A stretch of DNA of 64,000 nt, taken from NCBI RefSeq assembly GCF_017599345.1, contig NZ_JAGFVL010000039.1:1-64000 (forward strand). The letters are read 5' to 3'. Under the pieces are notes generated by a model. The model ran no database searches, was not told the origin of the DNA, and saw only the letters and a program-made list of their open reading frames with translations. The position numbers and the translations under genes were made by a program. Positions 9,365 through 19,121 of the stretch are shown piece by piece; positions within the stretch are counted from its first letter, which is position 1; each line of letters opens with the position of its first letter. The stretch comes from Gracilibacillus suaedae. GTDB lineage: Bacteria; Bacillota; Bacilli; Bacillales; Amphibacillaceae.

Positions 9365-10171
9365 TTATCCACGTACTAATTTATTCCGCATATTGTTAGA
9401 CCAAATTTCTACGATCAGAATTAATATGACAAGCCCGATTAATATCGAACCAACCTCATTCCACCTGTACGAATTCATCGCAAAGATTAACGGTGCACCG
9501 ATACCACCTGCACCAACAAGTCCAAGAATCGATGCTTCCCGCAAATTCATATCAAATCGGTAAATCCCAATAGATAAAAACATTGCCGTTAGCTGCGGAA
9601 TGATACCAAATCTGATTTTCTCAAATGTCGTACAACCTATCGATGTCATGGATTCAAAAATGCTCGTATCCAAGTCTTCTATTGCATCAACAAAAAGCTT
9701 TGCAAGCATACCAATTGAAACAATAGCAATCGTCAATACTCCGGCAAATGGGCCTGGACCTGTTACCCGAATAAGCATTAAACCATATACCAATGATGGA
9801 ATCGTACGAATAACAATCAGCAATAACCTCGTTATCCATGATATAGGCTTCGGAACAACATTAGATGCAGACAAAAAGGCAAGCGGAATAGCTAAGAGTA
9901 CCCCAATAATCGTTCCCAAAAAGGCAATTGCAATTGTTTCCAGTAATAAATACATGACACCTTGTGTTGTGAAATTCAACAACAAGTCCAAATCTGGTGT
10001 AACTATTCCTAGAAGGATATTTTTAGCGATTGTCCATCCACTATTTCCCATACTTTCAAAATCAATCACAAAAACAGAGCCAATTATTAATCCTATTAAT
10101 ATAGCAGAGATGATATAGATATAAACATTGCTCCGTGGTTTAGCATATAATTGTTTTTCGATAGCATTCAT
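9365..10171 (-). CDS. phnE: Phosphonate-type ABC transporter permease PhnE (second)
   Basis: Integral membrane permease (268 residues, about six membrane segments) with the EAA-like loop ...EAMTSIGCTTFEKIRFGIIPQL seen in PhnE proteins. It is the distal of two paralogous permeases; such systems use a PhnE1/PhnE2 heterodimer with PhnC. It starts at ATG 10171, 15 bases after the first permease, with AAGGGC upstream. No C-P lyase or phosphonatase gene is present, so substrate (phosphonate, phosphite or a related oxyanion) is open. Confidence 0.87.
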   Translation of the reverse strand: MNAIEKQLYAKPRSNVYIYIISAILIGLIIGSVFVIDFESMGNSGWTIAKNILLGIVTPDLDLLLNFTTQGVMYLLLETIAIAFLGTIIGVLLAIPLAFLSASNVVPKPISWITRLLLIVIRTIPSLVYGLMLIRVTGPGPFAGVLTIAIVSIGMLAKLFVDAIEDLDTSIFESMTSIGCTTFEKIRFGIIPQLTAMFLSIGIYRFDMNLREASILGLVGAGGIGAPLIFAMNSYRWNEVGSILIGLVILILIVEIWSNNMRNKLVRG

Positions 10172-10186
10172 CTTAAGTCAAGCCCT

Positions 10187-11002
10187 TCATATCAACTTTT
10201 TCCTGAAATACTCACTAACTGTCTCGATCAAAAATACCGTAATGGCTAGCATGAGTAATACCATCCCAACGCTTGCATAATCTCGCCAGCCTAATCCTTC
10301 GTTTAAGAGCAAACCGATTCCGCCGGCACCAACATAACCTAAGATTGCTGCATAACGTACATTTCCCTCGAAACAAAACAAGGAAGTAGATAAGTAGTTT
10401 GGTAGAACTTGCGGAAATATCGCATAACGAAAAGCTTGCACTCTCGTCATCCCGATTGACTCCATTGCCTCAAAAGCATCCAAACTGGCATTTTCAATTT
10501 GCTCATATAATAATTTACCTACATACGCCAATGTAAATAAAAAGATCGCTACCGTACCAGCTAACGTCCCTAACCCAAATATAAAAGTCGCAATCAGTGC
10601 TGAAACTAATGTTGGCATTGTCCGTAATATGCTCAAAAATAGCCTCGCAACCATTACCACTACCTTGTTCTTTATCATATTCGTAGCAGCTAGATAAGCA
10701 ACAGGTATCGAAACAAGGGAACCGAGAGTAGAACCAAGTATGGACATCATAATCGTGTCCAGTAATGGTTGCCATATACTCGGGAAGTAATCCCATTTAG
10801 GAGGAATCATGTCATTAATAATAACGAAAAACTCATGCCCCCTTTTTACTAATACATTAAAATCAAAATTAGTAAACCTGATAGATAAAAAAGTTCCCAG
10901 CAGAACAATGATGAAAAGAAGAGGTGTCCGGGATCTTTTTTCCAAAACCGTCTTACCATTTGGTAATACTATTTTTTCGGGCGGGAAAATTTTATCAAAC
11001 AT
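10187..11002 (-). CDS. phnE: Phosphonate-type ABC transporter permease PhnE (first)
   Basis: Membrane permease of 271 residues with the EAMESIGMTRVQAFRYAIFPQV coupling-loop pattern and about six membrane segments. I choose ATG 11002, 5-6 bases after AGGAAGG, rather than ATG 11017: its ATGTTTGA overlaps the phnC stop by 8 bases, a typical coupled junction. It pairs with the second PhnE. Confidence 0.87.
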   Translation of the reverse strand: MFDKIFPPEKIVLPNGKTVLEKRSRTPLLFIIVLLGTFLSIRFTNFDFNVLVKRGHEFFVIINDMIPPKWDYFPSIWQPLLDTIMMSILGSTLGSLVSIPVAYLAATNMIKNKVVVMVARLFLSILRTMPTLVSALIATFIFGLGTLAGTVAIFLFTLAYVGKLLYEQIENASLDAFEAMESIGMTRVQAFRYAIFPQVLPNYLSTSLFCFEGNVRYAAILGYVGAGGIGLLLNEGLGWRDYASVGMVLLMLAITVFLIETVSEYFRKKLI

Positions 11003-11777
11003 AGACACCTTCCTCATCCATCTCTTGCTTCACTTCCTCTGCTTTACCTTTATAAATATAATCTAATACTTCTTCTGTCACGTCATGAGCAGGTCCATCG
11101 TAAACAATTTGTCCTTCTCTTACACCGATAATGCGATCCGCATACTCCAGCGCTACCTCTACATGGTGAATATTCAGAATCACGGTCATGTCCATATCTT
11201 GATTAATACGCTGAAAGTCATCCATTACTTGCTTAGATGTGACTGGGTCTAATGAAGCAATAGGTTCATCAGCAAGGAGGATATCTGGATTTTGAGCTAA
11301 CGTCCTTGCCAATGCAACACGTTGCTGCTGACCACCAGATAACTGATCAACACGAACATATGCCTTATCTAAAATGCCAACTTGATCTAAGGCAGTCAAC
11401 GCTTTTAATTTATGCCTTTTACTAAATAATCCTGTCATTTTTCGCCAAAAAGGTAGTTGCGGTACAAAAGAAACTAATACATTTTTAATAACTGTAGTAC
11501 GTGTGATTAAATTAAAAGATTGAAAGATCATCCCAATCCGTTTACGGAAATTGCGAATTTCTTTCCCTTTTATTTTCCCAACATCGGTACCATCTACAAT
11601 AAGAGATCCATGCGTAATATCATGCATTCGATTAATACATCGGATAAGCGTTGATTTACCTGCTCCTGATAAACCGATAACCGCCACAAATTCTCCTTTT
11701 TCGATCTTCAAGTTAATATTTTGTAATGCTTTCACTTTGTTTGGGTATACTTTATCTACGTTCGTAAATTCAATCAT
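10995..11777 (-). CDS. phnC: Phosphonate-type ABC transporter ATPase PhnC
   Basis: Peripheral ATPase (260 residues): Walker A GLSGAGKST (about residues 34-42), signature LSGGQQQR, Walker B ILLADEPIASLDP, H-loop NIHHVEVAL. The start is ATG 11777 with AAGGAAGG upstream; an upstream in-frame start would run through the hairpin after phnD. It is 88 bases downstream of phnD, the widest gap in the operon. Confidence 0.92.
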   Translation of the reverse strand: MIEFTNVDKVYPNKVKALQNINLKIEKGEFVAVIGLSGAGKSTLIRCINRMHDITHGSLIVDGTDVGKIKGKEIRNFRKRIGMIFQSFNLITRTTVIKNVLVSFVPQLPFWRKMTGLFSKRHKLKALTALDQVGILDKAYVRVDQLSGGQQQRVALARTLAQNPDILLADEPIASLDPVTSKQVMDDFQRINQDMDMTVILNIHHVEVALEYADRIIGVREGQIVYDGPAHDVTEEVLDYIYKGKAEEVKQEMDEEGVYV

Positions 11778-11793
11778 TCTATCGCCTTCCTTG

Positions 11794-11826
11794 TGAAAAA
11801 TGAGAACATCAAAAAATGATGTCCTC
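11794..11826 (-). terminator. Attenuator-like hairpin between phnD and phnC
   Basis: On the minus strand GAGGACATCA - TTTTT - TGATGTTCTC is followed by ATTTTTC. A partial terminator here would leave more PhnD mRNA than permease/ATPase mRNA, a common arrangement for binding-protein genes. Confidence 0.65.
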
Positions 11827-11865
11827 ATTTGTCCTTCAATATTTTCATAATAAGCAGAACATTTT

Positions 11866-12963
11866 TTAGTCTAAAGACTGGACCATTTCTTGCGCTTCAC
11901 GTTCATTGTCATAGTCAGAATCTTGTGCTTCTTGATAACCTTCATGATTGTAAATTGAAATAACTTCTTGCCCTTCTTCTGTTTCTGCAATATTCAGAAA
12001 TGCTTCTTGAATAGCAGCTTTTAAGTCATCATCCATTTTTTCAGAGTTTTTACTTACACTGATTGTGTCATTGTAAATACCAGGGGTTACGCCAATTACA
12101 TTTGTATCATCCCAGATGGTTCCTTCTCTTTCAAAATCAGACTGCCATGCTTCCTCATTATCTCGTCTAGCATCTGCATATGTTACCATGACATCAATTT
12201 GTTCCTCCGCCATTTGTGCAAACGCACTACCATATGAATCTACTTGTACTTTATTTGGCAGATCTGCAATCGTTAGATCAAAATTTTCATTCAACCATAA
12301 TGATGGATAAATATAGCCAGCTGGAGATGATGACGACATTACTGCCCAGTTAGCACTTTCCATATCTTCCGCTGTAAGCTCTTCACCATTGTTTACTTTA
12401 TTTGCTAGTTCCTGTCCTTTTTCAGAAGGTCCAGCAATCATTAAAGCACGGTAGTAAGTTACTTGCTCTTCACTCGGTTCTGTAGGTTTATTTTCGTTCC
12501 AGTCAATTGCTTTATCTGAATCAATGCTTAAGCCTGCTCGAGTTGCTGTTAAAATAACTTCTGCACCATCATCATACAGTACATATGTACCACCAGGAAT
12601 AAGCCCAATATCTGTTGTACCTGCAGATAGTGCTTCACCTACTGCTTCATAATTAGTACCAACATCAATAGCAACTTCACCGATATCATAACCCAAATTT
12701 TCCATTTCTTCTGTCAATAAACCTTTCAAAGGTTCTGTAGCTGTTATAATTTCATCTGGTTCACGTGAAGGTACAAAACTAATAGACAATGAATCAATCG
12801 ACTGTATTTCTTCTCCCTCTGTTGCGTCGTTATCTGATCCTGTATTATTTTCTGTTTCGCTTGCATTCGCTTCGTTTGTTGTATCTTCTTCGCTATTATC
12901 ACCACACGCTACTAAAATAGCAACTAACGCTATTACTAATAAACACCATAGCTTTTTCAACAT
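11866..12963 (-). CDS. phnD: Phosphonate/oxyanion-binding lipoprotein PhnD
   Basis: Extracellular substrate receptor. It has a lipoprotein signal (Cys 20 in AILVAC), an acidic linker of about 35 residues, then a PhnD/PtxB-like domain starting LSISFVPSREPDEI, with ALSAGTTDIGLIPGGTYVLY and SSSPAGYIYPSLWL in the ligand region. It starts at ATG 12963 behind AGAGGGG and is the first gene of the phn operon. The 160 bases upstream are AT-rich; I see no clear Pho box. The ligand class comes from family membership only. Confidence 0.88.
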   Translation of the reverse strand: MLKKLWCLLVIALVAILVACGDNSEEDTTNEANASETENNTGSDNDATEGEEIQSIDSLSISFVPSREPDEIITATEPLKGLLTEEMENLGYDIGEVAIDVGTNYEAVGEALSAGTTDIGLIPGGTYVLYDDGAEVILTATRAGLSIDSDKAIDWNENKPTEPSEEQVTYYRALMIAGPSEKGQELANKVNNGEELTAEDMESANWAVMSSSSPAGYIYPSLWLNENFDLTIADLPNKVQVDSYGSAFAQMAEEQIDVMVTYADARRDNEEAWQSDFEREGTIWDDTNVIGVTPGIYNDTISVSKNSEKMDDDLKAAIQEAFLNIAETEEGQEVISIYNHEGYQEAQDSDYDNEREAQEMVQSLD

Positions 12964-13076
12964 AATTCCCCTCTCTAATATTTAGAAAAATTCGAGCTAT
13001 CTATAATGGTAAAAAATAAACATTAATATGGTATTAATTTCTTGTAAAAAAATGTATAGTTATTGTAAATTCAGAA

Positions 13077-13113
13077 TAATAGCTGCTAACTCAACATAAG
13101 CTAGCAGCTATTA
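13077..13113. terminator. Hairpin after the secreted-protein gene
   Basis: TAATAGCTGCTA (13077-13088) and TAGCAGCTATTA (13102-13113) pair perfectly. No T-run follows on the minus strand, so termination is probable but not typical. Confidence 0.5.
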
Positions 13114-13122
13114 GTTATTGCA

Positions 13123-14760
13123 CTATTCATCCATTATAGTAAAATCATCTACGTTAATACGTTCCCCAGATGTTCCACCGACAACAATTCGGAATCTAAC
13201 CGTATTTGGTTCATTTACTTGAATCGTCTTAGATGCAAGTGCGCTTCCACTACTATAGGGACCAGCGACACTTGTCCAAGTTTCTCCTCCATTTGTAGAC
13301 TTCTCTAAGCTCCAATTTGCTCCACTGTCATTACCAAAATTGGCATGCTCCACCTTCACACTCGCTGCTCCATTCACATCAAAGTTCATCGAAATGGTTC
13401 CATTAGCACGAATGCGACTAGCTTGTGTACCGTTTTTCTTATCAGAGGATAAAGATCCTAACAATGCATTATCAAAATACCATGAACCGGATGCTAATGT
13501 TACATCATCTGCTGCATATGCTGCTTTACTGCCATTGTCAAAGCTTTCTATGACTCCATCCACTGGTTCACTTGGTTCATCACTATCCACATATCCATAG
13601 GAACCCTCTTTAAAAGTTGAACGATCCCACCACTTATAATCACTTGCTGGCTCACTCCAAGGCTCTGACTCTGGTTCGGTTGAGTTTATTGGGTTTTCCA
13701 TACTTAATAAAGAGGTTTCCTCATCTAAGTCTATACCTGCTAACTGATCAAATGATGAATAGTCTTCTTGCTCAGCTAACCAATTAATTAAATTAACAAG
13801 TAAAACATGATTATCTTGATCATAGAAGCCATCATATGTTCTTTTCGTACCACCTGTTTCTTCTCTTTTATATTTTGGAGTAATATCTTCGACTGGTGAA
13901 GAATCACCTATCACTGCTACTTTTCCTAAGTTGTATTTACTTATCGCTACATATGGTCCTTCATCCACTCCACCGCCATTATATACACCTTGATCTACCG
14001 AATGAGACCACGCCTCATTTGTTTCCTCTATATATACAATCCCTTTGGCTTTATCTGGATCCGTAATAGCAATTGTCGATCCAGCATGCATTGTAATCGT
14101 ATTAACATTATCCGTAATGTTAAATGACTGAGAAGGTGGAACGATAACATCTGAATAAACATTACCTAATGCATTGTAACGTATTCGCATACCAAAATGA
14201 TCACTTAACCAATCAGAACTTGAAACGTCTTGCATATAAAAAGAATCCTCTTCCTCCTGACTCATGCCTAATGTAGGGTCTGACCATGCACCACGTCGAT
14301 ATCCATTAAACACCTCCGAAGAATCCCATCTATTCTTATTACGATCTGCATTATAATGATCTGCAATGAAAAAAATACTTCCACCTTGATCCACATAATC
14401 TACCATAGCCTCTTGTTCTTGTTCAGAGAAAGGAATATTTGCTTCTGGTATGACAAACACATCATAAGCTTCTAAATCACTTAAAGTAAATCTTCCTTCT
14501 TTCCGCAACTCTTGGACATAGTATCCTTCTTCCGCAATTGCTTCAGCAAAATCAGAAAACGCCCCATCAATTACCCAATCTGCTGCACCTGCAGTCTGTG
14601 CATGTGTGTTATCAAACAATACAGATAAACCATTTGCCGAACCACTACTAGGAGTTATTTCCGGAGCAGGATCTAATGGTCCTTCAGCATCAAGTGTTGG
14701 GGTAAAAGCTACAAAAAGACACATCAATGCGACAAACAAGTAAGTCCATTTTTTCAACAC
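13123..14760 (-). CDS. Secreted protein with glutamine-amidotransferase-like domain, function unknown
   Basis: A 545-residue exported protein with signal peptide MLKKWTYLFVALMCLFVAF... and no lipobox. Residues about 45-355 look like a class I amidotransferase-like (DUF4350/IFT52-like) alpha/beta domain: LSVLFDNTHAQTAGAADWVI, YDVFVIPEAN and GGSIFFIADHYNADRN recur in Bacillus proteins loosely named 'DNA-binding protein'. A spacer with PSEPVDG leads to a C-terminal beta-sandwich of about 130 residues (GSWYFDNALLGSL...INVDDFTIMDE), probably carbohydrate- or surface-binding. GTG start at 14760 after AGGAGGG. No enzymatic activity can be assigned. Confidence 0.75.
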   Translation of the reverse strand: MLKKWTYLFVALMCLFVAFTPTLDAEGPLDPAPEITPSSGSANGLSVLFDNTHAQTAGAADWVIDGAFSDFAEAIAEEGYYVQELRKEGRFTLSDLEAYDVFVIPEANIPFSEQEQEAMVDYVDQGGSIFFIADHYNADRNKNRWDSSEVFNGYRRGAWSDPTLGMSQEEEDSFYMQDVSSSDWLSDHFGMRIRYNALGNVYSDVIVPPSQSFNITDNVNTITMHAGSTIAITDPDKAKGIVYIEETNEAWSHSVDQGVYNGGGVDEGPYVAISKYNLGKVAVIGDSSPVEDITPKYKREETGGTKRTYDGFYDQDNHVLLVNLINWLAEQEDYSSFDQLAGIDLDEETSLLSMENPINSTEPESEPWSEPASDYKWWDRSTFKEGSYGYVDSDEPSEPVDGVIESFDNGSKAAYAADDVTLASGSWYFDNALLGSLSSDKKNGTQASRIRANGTISMNFDVNGAASVKVEHANFGNDSGANWSLEKSTNGGETWTSVAGPYSSGSALASKTIQVNEPNTVRFRIVVGGTSGERINVDDFTIMDE

Positions 14761-15006
14761 TGTTATCCCTCCTATTTTTTACCGTCACTTCACAAACGAA
14801 ACCCATCTATTACTTTCCATTTAAATCTATCAGACAAATATTGTGATAATATAAGGACAGTGTTAATATTTGGTTAATTATAAATAAATGATGGATTTTC
14901 ACGAGATCGAATAGTATAGCACTTTTAGAATATAAACATTTATAGAAAATGTTTGTATACTTGTTTAGCTAATGTAAGAATGTACCTTTTCCTTACGAAG
15001 TACGAA

Positions 15007-15035
15007 TAAAAAAAAAGCCCAGTAAAAACCGGACT
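15007..15035 (-). terminator. Terminator of dioxygenase gene
   Basis: On the minus strand AGTCCGGT - TTTT - ACTGGGCT is followed by a run of nine T. The rest of the 305-base gap to the secreted-protein gene holds no gene, only AT-rich upstream DNA. Confidence 0.85.
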
Positions 15036-15065
15036 CAACAATAAAAATAGTTACAAGCAAACCAT

Positions 15066-16052
15066 TTAACCTTCATATTCTTTCTCAATATGTTTCGTAC
15101 TTCTTACCGTATCAATGTGGCGAACCATACCTTCGATTTCTTCCCGTTTATCTTCTAAAAATGGTGGTAAAGATAGTTTTTCCCCTAAGGTTTCGTAAGG
15201 TTCATCCCCAATAAATCCCGGACCGTCTGTCGCTAATTCAAATAAAATTTGTGGTGCCACTCTTGTATATAAAGATTTAAAGAAAAAGCGATCGACATAT
15301 CCTGAAGTTTGGAAACCAAAGCGGCGATAATGCTCATCCCATTGGTGTAGTGTTTCGAGATCATCAATCCGAAATGCTGCATGATGTACAGTTCCATACC
15401 CTTGGCGTGCCATAGGTAAAACAACATTCTCTTCCACAATAACCTGTGCACCATTTCCTCCCTCGCCAACTTCAAATAAGTGGTACGAACCATCTTTATC
15501 GACTTCCGTAAACAACAATACTTTTTCCATAACTTGCTTGAAATATTTATAATCCTGAATACGAACAAAAATGGGACCTAATCCAGTGATCGCATACTCT
15601 AATGGAATAGGACCATCTTGCCATGGTGTACCAGATGTAACCCCTTCATTATTTTCATCTGAAATTAACTGATATTGCTGATCATCAAAATCAACAAAAT
15701 TAATTACTTTTTTACCAAATTGCTCTTTTATGCCACCATGTTTTACCTCTAGCTTATCAAATCGTTTAACCCAGTATTCAAGGGCAGCATCTGAAGGAAC
15801 GCGAAAGGCAGTACGAAAAATTTCATTTGTACCATGAGAACCTTTTGGGATACCAGGAAAGTCAAAGAAAGTCATATCTGTTCCCGGACTACCTTTATCA
15901 TCTGCGAAAAACAAGTGATATGTTTGGATATCATCCTGATTAACAGTTTTCTTGACTAATCTCATACCTAATACATACGTAAAAAATTTATAATTCTCTT
16001 CTGCACTGCTTGTAATAGCTGTTACGTGATGAATACCCTTCAAGCTGTTCAT
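15066..16052 (-). CDS. Ring-cleaving dioxygenase, MhqA/MhqO (LinE-like) family
   Basis: Cytoplasmic extradiol-type dioxygenase/glyoxalase of 328 residues with two VOC modules. The first begins LKGIHHVTAITSSAEEN with metal-ligand His at residue 8; the second has GTVHHAAFRIDD and a C-terminal QILFELATDGPGF supplying the acidic ligand. MhqA/MhqO proteins cleave hydroquinone-type compounds and protect against quinones. An MhqR-type palindrome lies 29 bases upstream, supporting the assignment. It is monocistronic; MhqA versus MhqO cannot be decided here. Confidence 0.88.
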   Translation of the reverse strand: MNSLKGIHHVTAITSSAEENYKFFTYVLGMRLVKKTVNQDDIQTYHLFFADDKGSPGTDMTFFDFPGIPKGSHGTNEIFRTAFRVPSDAALEYWVKRFDKLEVKHGGIKEQFGKKVINFVDFDDQQYQLISDENNEGVTSGTPWQDGPIPLEYAITGLGPIFVRIQDYKYFKQVMEKVLLFTEVDKDGSYHLFEVGEGGNGAQVIVEENVVLPMARQGYGTVHHAAFRIDDLETLHQWDEHYRRFGFQTSGYVDRFFFKSLYTRVAPQILFELATDGPGFIGDEPYETLGEKLSLPPFLEDKREEIEGMVRHIDTVRSTKHIEKEYEG

Positions 16053-16080
16053 ATTATCATCTCCTATAATTAGGGATTAT

Positions 16081-16098
16081 TATTTCGAATTCGAGATA
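16081..16098 (-). promoter_or_regulatory. MhqR-box-like operator
   Basis: TATTTCGAATTCGAGATA differs at one base from the B. subtilis MhqR operator as I recall it (tATCTcgaAtTCgAGATa). It lies 29 bases before the dioxygenase ATG, as expected for a MarR-type quinone-responsive repressor site. Confidence 0.75.
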
Positions 16099-16329
16099 AA
16101 TATAACAGAATGGATATGAAAAATCAATTTAAAAACTCGCAAGTCTTATTAACATTTTTTTATCCTTAGTATATTTAATATTTTTTATTCATCAGAAACG
16201 GCTAATATAGTTGTTCAAATAAAATTTTTCCTGGATACAGAGAGGTAGATGTCCTCCCCTTCAGTAAAACCTGAATCATACAAAATTTTCAGCTTGCGAA
16301 CTCGGATAATAAACAAATCTGCTTGGGCT

Positions 16330-16490
16330 GTATCAGGATTTGTTGATTATACCATGTTAATCAACAAATCTCCCTTTACAGACCTTGCATTTTGTTCTTT
16401 ATACCTTGTTAATCAACAAATCTCACTCGACAGACCTTGGATTTGTTCTTTATCCCTTGTTAATCAACAAATCCGTCTCTTTTTTATCTT
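16330..16490. repeat. 51-bp tandem repeat, about three units
   Basis: TTAATCAACAA recurs at 16358, 16409 and 16460, an exact 51-base period, with ACAGACCTTG and TTTGTTCTTTAT also repeated. The first unit is preceded by ATTTGTTGATTA, which pairs with TTAATCAACAAAT to form a hairpin. It occupies much of the 510-base gap between the dioxygenase and nadE; no gene is evident. Confidence 0.85.
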
Positions 16491-16536
16491 GATTTGATTA
16501 ATTTATCGATAAAAGCTATTTCTCCATTAATTGCTT

Positions 16537-16568
16537 TTTAAAAAGGTGATGGCATCATTGCCATCACC
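16537..16568 (-). terminator. Terminator of pncB-nadE operon
   Basis: GGTGATGGCA - loop - TGCCATCACC, followed by TTTTTAAAAAGC on the minus strand. The distal arm overlaps the nadE stop region. Confidence 0.85.
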
Positions 16569-17394
16569 TTTTCCACCAATCATCAAACACTGTAACAGGT
16601 TCTTCCCGTTTATGACGTGTTTTCAGGAACCAGTTTTCAATTGTTTCTGCATCTTTATCTGACACTTGATTTCCTTCTAAATAGTCATCAATTGCATCGT
16701 ACGTCACACCTAAAGCTTCTTCATCCGGTAATTGCGGGCGGTCTGTTTCTAAATCTGCAGTAGGCGTTTTCTCATATAGACGCTCTGGACAACCGAGCAT
16801 TTTAAGGATTGCTTTTCCTTGGCGCTTATTTAAGCGATATAATGGTAAAATATCTGCTGCTCCATCACCATATTTCGTAAAGAAACCAGTTACCGCTTCT
16901 GCAGCATGATCTGTACCAACTACTACACCATTACATGCAGCCGCAATATCATATTGCACCTTCATTCGTTCACGGGCTTTCGTATTTCCTTTGACAAACT
17001 CGCTAATATCGCCAATCTCCTTCTCAACTGCTGCTTCACTGGCATCAACAGCCGCCTTAATATTCACTCGGACCGTTCGACTCGGCTTAATAAAATCAAG
17101 GGCAACGAGACAGTCATCTTCATCAGCTTGCTCTCCGTATGGTAGACGGACTGCGATAAATGTATATTTTTCTTCACCTAGCTCTTCATTCAATTCATTA
17201 ATTGCTGTTTGACAGATGTATCCTGTTAAAGTTGAGTCTTGACCACCAGAGATCCCTAATACTGTACTTTTCAGAAAAGAATGTTTCGTTAAATATGCTT
17301 TGACAAAGTCGACACTACGGCGAAATTCTTCTTGTGGATCGATCTCCGACTGCACCTTTAAAGTTTCAATAATTTCTTTTTGTAAAGAACGCAT
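16564..17394 (-). CDS. nadE: NAD synthetase, ammonia-dependent
   Basis: Converts nicotinate adenine dinucleotide to NAD with ATP and ammonia. It is 276 residues, the usual length of the single-domain form without a glutaminase domain. Visible motifs are the ATP-pyrophosphatase loop [44 protein letters not shown] and [10 protein letters not shown]. It starts at ATG 17394 behind GGAAAGGGG, 18 bases after pncB, so nicotinate salvage and the last NAD step are co-transcribed. Confidence 0.97.
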   Translation of the reverse strand: MRSLQKEIIETLKVQSEIDPQEEFRRSVDFVKAYLTKHSFLKSTVLGISGGQDSTLTGYICQTAINELNEELGEEKYTFIAVRLPYGEQADEDDCLVALDFIKPSRTVRVNIKAAVDASEAAVEKEIGDISEFVKGNTKARERMKVQYDIAAACNGVVVGTDHAAEAVTGFFTKYGDGAADILPLYRLNKRQGKAILKMLGCPERLYEKTPTADLETDRPQLPDEEALGVTYDAIDDYLEGNQVSDKDAETIENWFLKTRHKREEPVTVFDDWWKR

Positions 17395-17412
17395 ATATAT
17401 GTCCCCTTTCCG

Positions 17413-18870
17413 TTATTCAACCTTCTGCTTTACTTTTGCCTTAATATCGCGAATCAAGTTCATTTTATTCTCCCAGCATGCTTCACTTAAATCAACTGGA
17501 TACTCTTCCGGTTTCATTGTTCGTTTGTACTCTTCCCATAAAAGTTTCATATTGCTAGCTGTGTAATTCTGGATCTCTTCTAAGGGTGGGCTTTGATATT
17601 TAATGTTGCCATCTACGACAACATCCTCATGTAGATCCACAGCTGTAAAATTAGTTACAAACTTACTAATATAGGTATGCACTGGATGGAACATTTTCAA
17701 CCGCTCTTCTGCTTGTGGATTCTCATCCTCTAATGCGATATAGTCTCCTTCTGAGTGACGATTTTCATTATTAATGATCCGGTAGACCTTCTTACTTCCT
17801 GGTGTTGTAACTTTTTCCGGGTTAGCAGAGATCTTAATCGTATCAATCATTTCACCATCTTCTTCAATAGCTACTAATTTATACACACCACCTAACGCCG
17901 CCTGATCATAAGCCGTAATTAACTTCGTACCAATGCCATAAATATCGATTTGTGCTCCCTGTGCCTGCAGGTTTAATATCGTATACTCATCTAAATCGTT
18001 AGATGCAATAATTTGAGCATCAGGAAAACCTGCATCATCTAACATTTTTCTCGCTTTCTTTGATAAATAGGCCATATCTCCACTATCTAAACGGATACCC
18101 TGGAAATTTATTTTATTACTAAATTCTTTTGCAACACGAATGGCATTCGGGACGCCAGACCGTAACGTATCATAGGTATCAACTAGAAAGACACAGTTTT
18201 TATGTGTGCTGGCATATTTTTTGAAAGCGATATAATCATCGCGATAAGCCTGCACCATCGAATGAGCATGAGTTCCGGCGATTGGTATCCCAAAAAGCTT
18301 TCCAGCTCGCACATTACTTGTAGCAGAAAAACCACCGATATACGCTGCTCTTGTTCCCCAAATGGCTGCATCCATCTCATGTGCACGTCTTGTTCCAAAT
18401 TCCATTACGGTACTATTGCCAACCACATGTTTAATCCGGGCAGCTTTTGTTGCTATCAATGTTTGGTAATTCACAATATTAAGTAAAGGGGTTTCTATTA
18501 ATTGCGCCTCTGCTAAAGGGGCTTCAATTCGCATTAAAGGTTCATTCGCAAAGACAATCTCCCCTTCTTTCATTGATCGAATCGTACCCGAAAACTTCAT
18601 ATTTCGTAAATAATCGAGGAAATCCTCTTCATATCCACCAATTTCTTTTAAGTAGGTTAAATCACTTTCAGTAAAACCAAAATTCTCAATAAAATCTAAT
18701 ACACGATCTAATCCCGCAAAAACCGCATAGCCATTATCAAAAGGAAGCTTGCGAAAATACAATTCAAATACGGCCTTTTGATTTGCCTTACCATCACGCC
18801 AGTAGGTTTCTGCCATATTGACTTGATACAAATCCGTGTGCAGCATCAAGCTATCGTCTTCATAAGTCAT
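17413..18870 (-). CDS. pncB: Nicotinate phosphoribosyltransferase
   Basis: Joins nicotinate to PRPP, the committed step of the Preiss-Handler salvage route. Its 485 residues match the Gram-positive PncB length. Motifs include DLYQVNMAETYW near the N-terminus, EFGTRRAHEMDAAIW (the catalytic His region), GIPIAGTHAHSMVQA and GIRLDSGDMAYLSKKAR. The start is ATG 18870 with GGAGG upstream. It is first in an operon with nadE and divergent from the epimerase-like gene at 19122. Confidence 0.96.
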   Translation of the reverse strand: MTYEDDSLMLHTDLYQVNMAETYWRDGKANQKAVFELYFRKLPFDNGYAVFAGLDRVLDFIENFGFTESDLTYLKEIGGYEEDFLDYLRNMKFSGTIRSMKEGEIVFANEPLMRIEAPLAEAQLIETPLLNIVNYQTLIATKAARIKHVVGNSTVMEFGTRRAHEMDAAIWGTRAAYIGGFSATSNVRAGKLFGIPIAGTHAHSMVQAYRDDYIAFKKYASTHKNCVFLVDTYDTLRSGVPNAIRVAKEFSNKINFQGIRLDSGDMAYLSKKARKMLDDAGFPDAQIIASNDLDEYTILNLQAQGAQIDIYGIGTKLITAYDQAALGGVYKLVAIEEDGEMIDTIKISANPEKVTTPGSKKVYRIINNENRHSEGDYIALEDENPQAEERLKMFHPVHTYISKFVTNFTAVDLHEDVVVDGNIKYQSPPLEEIQNYTASNMKLLWEEYKRTMKPEEYPVDLSEACWENKMNLIRDIKAKVKQKVE

Positions 18871-19121
18871 TGTTGTTCTCCTCCAAATTCTGTTACTTTC
18901 GCTCCAAAAGTATGTTCAGTCTTTCACTCTTATATCCAATAGTTGTCATCATTTTCTTTACCTATAGTTTAACCCTTCCATACACTTATGTAAAAAAGAA
19001 TACTTATGAAAGAACCTATTTAACTGTTAATTATAACAAAACGATGAACAGTTGTCAGAAGAATTTTACAATGCTGATCAATTTGATAAGATAGAGAAAA
19101 TGAGTACATAGGAGGGGTTGG

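Noticed and set aside
16249-16497. 82-codon open frame across the 51-bp repeats
   Set aside because: It shows repeat-derived peptides only, has no convincing SD and no recognisable domain.
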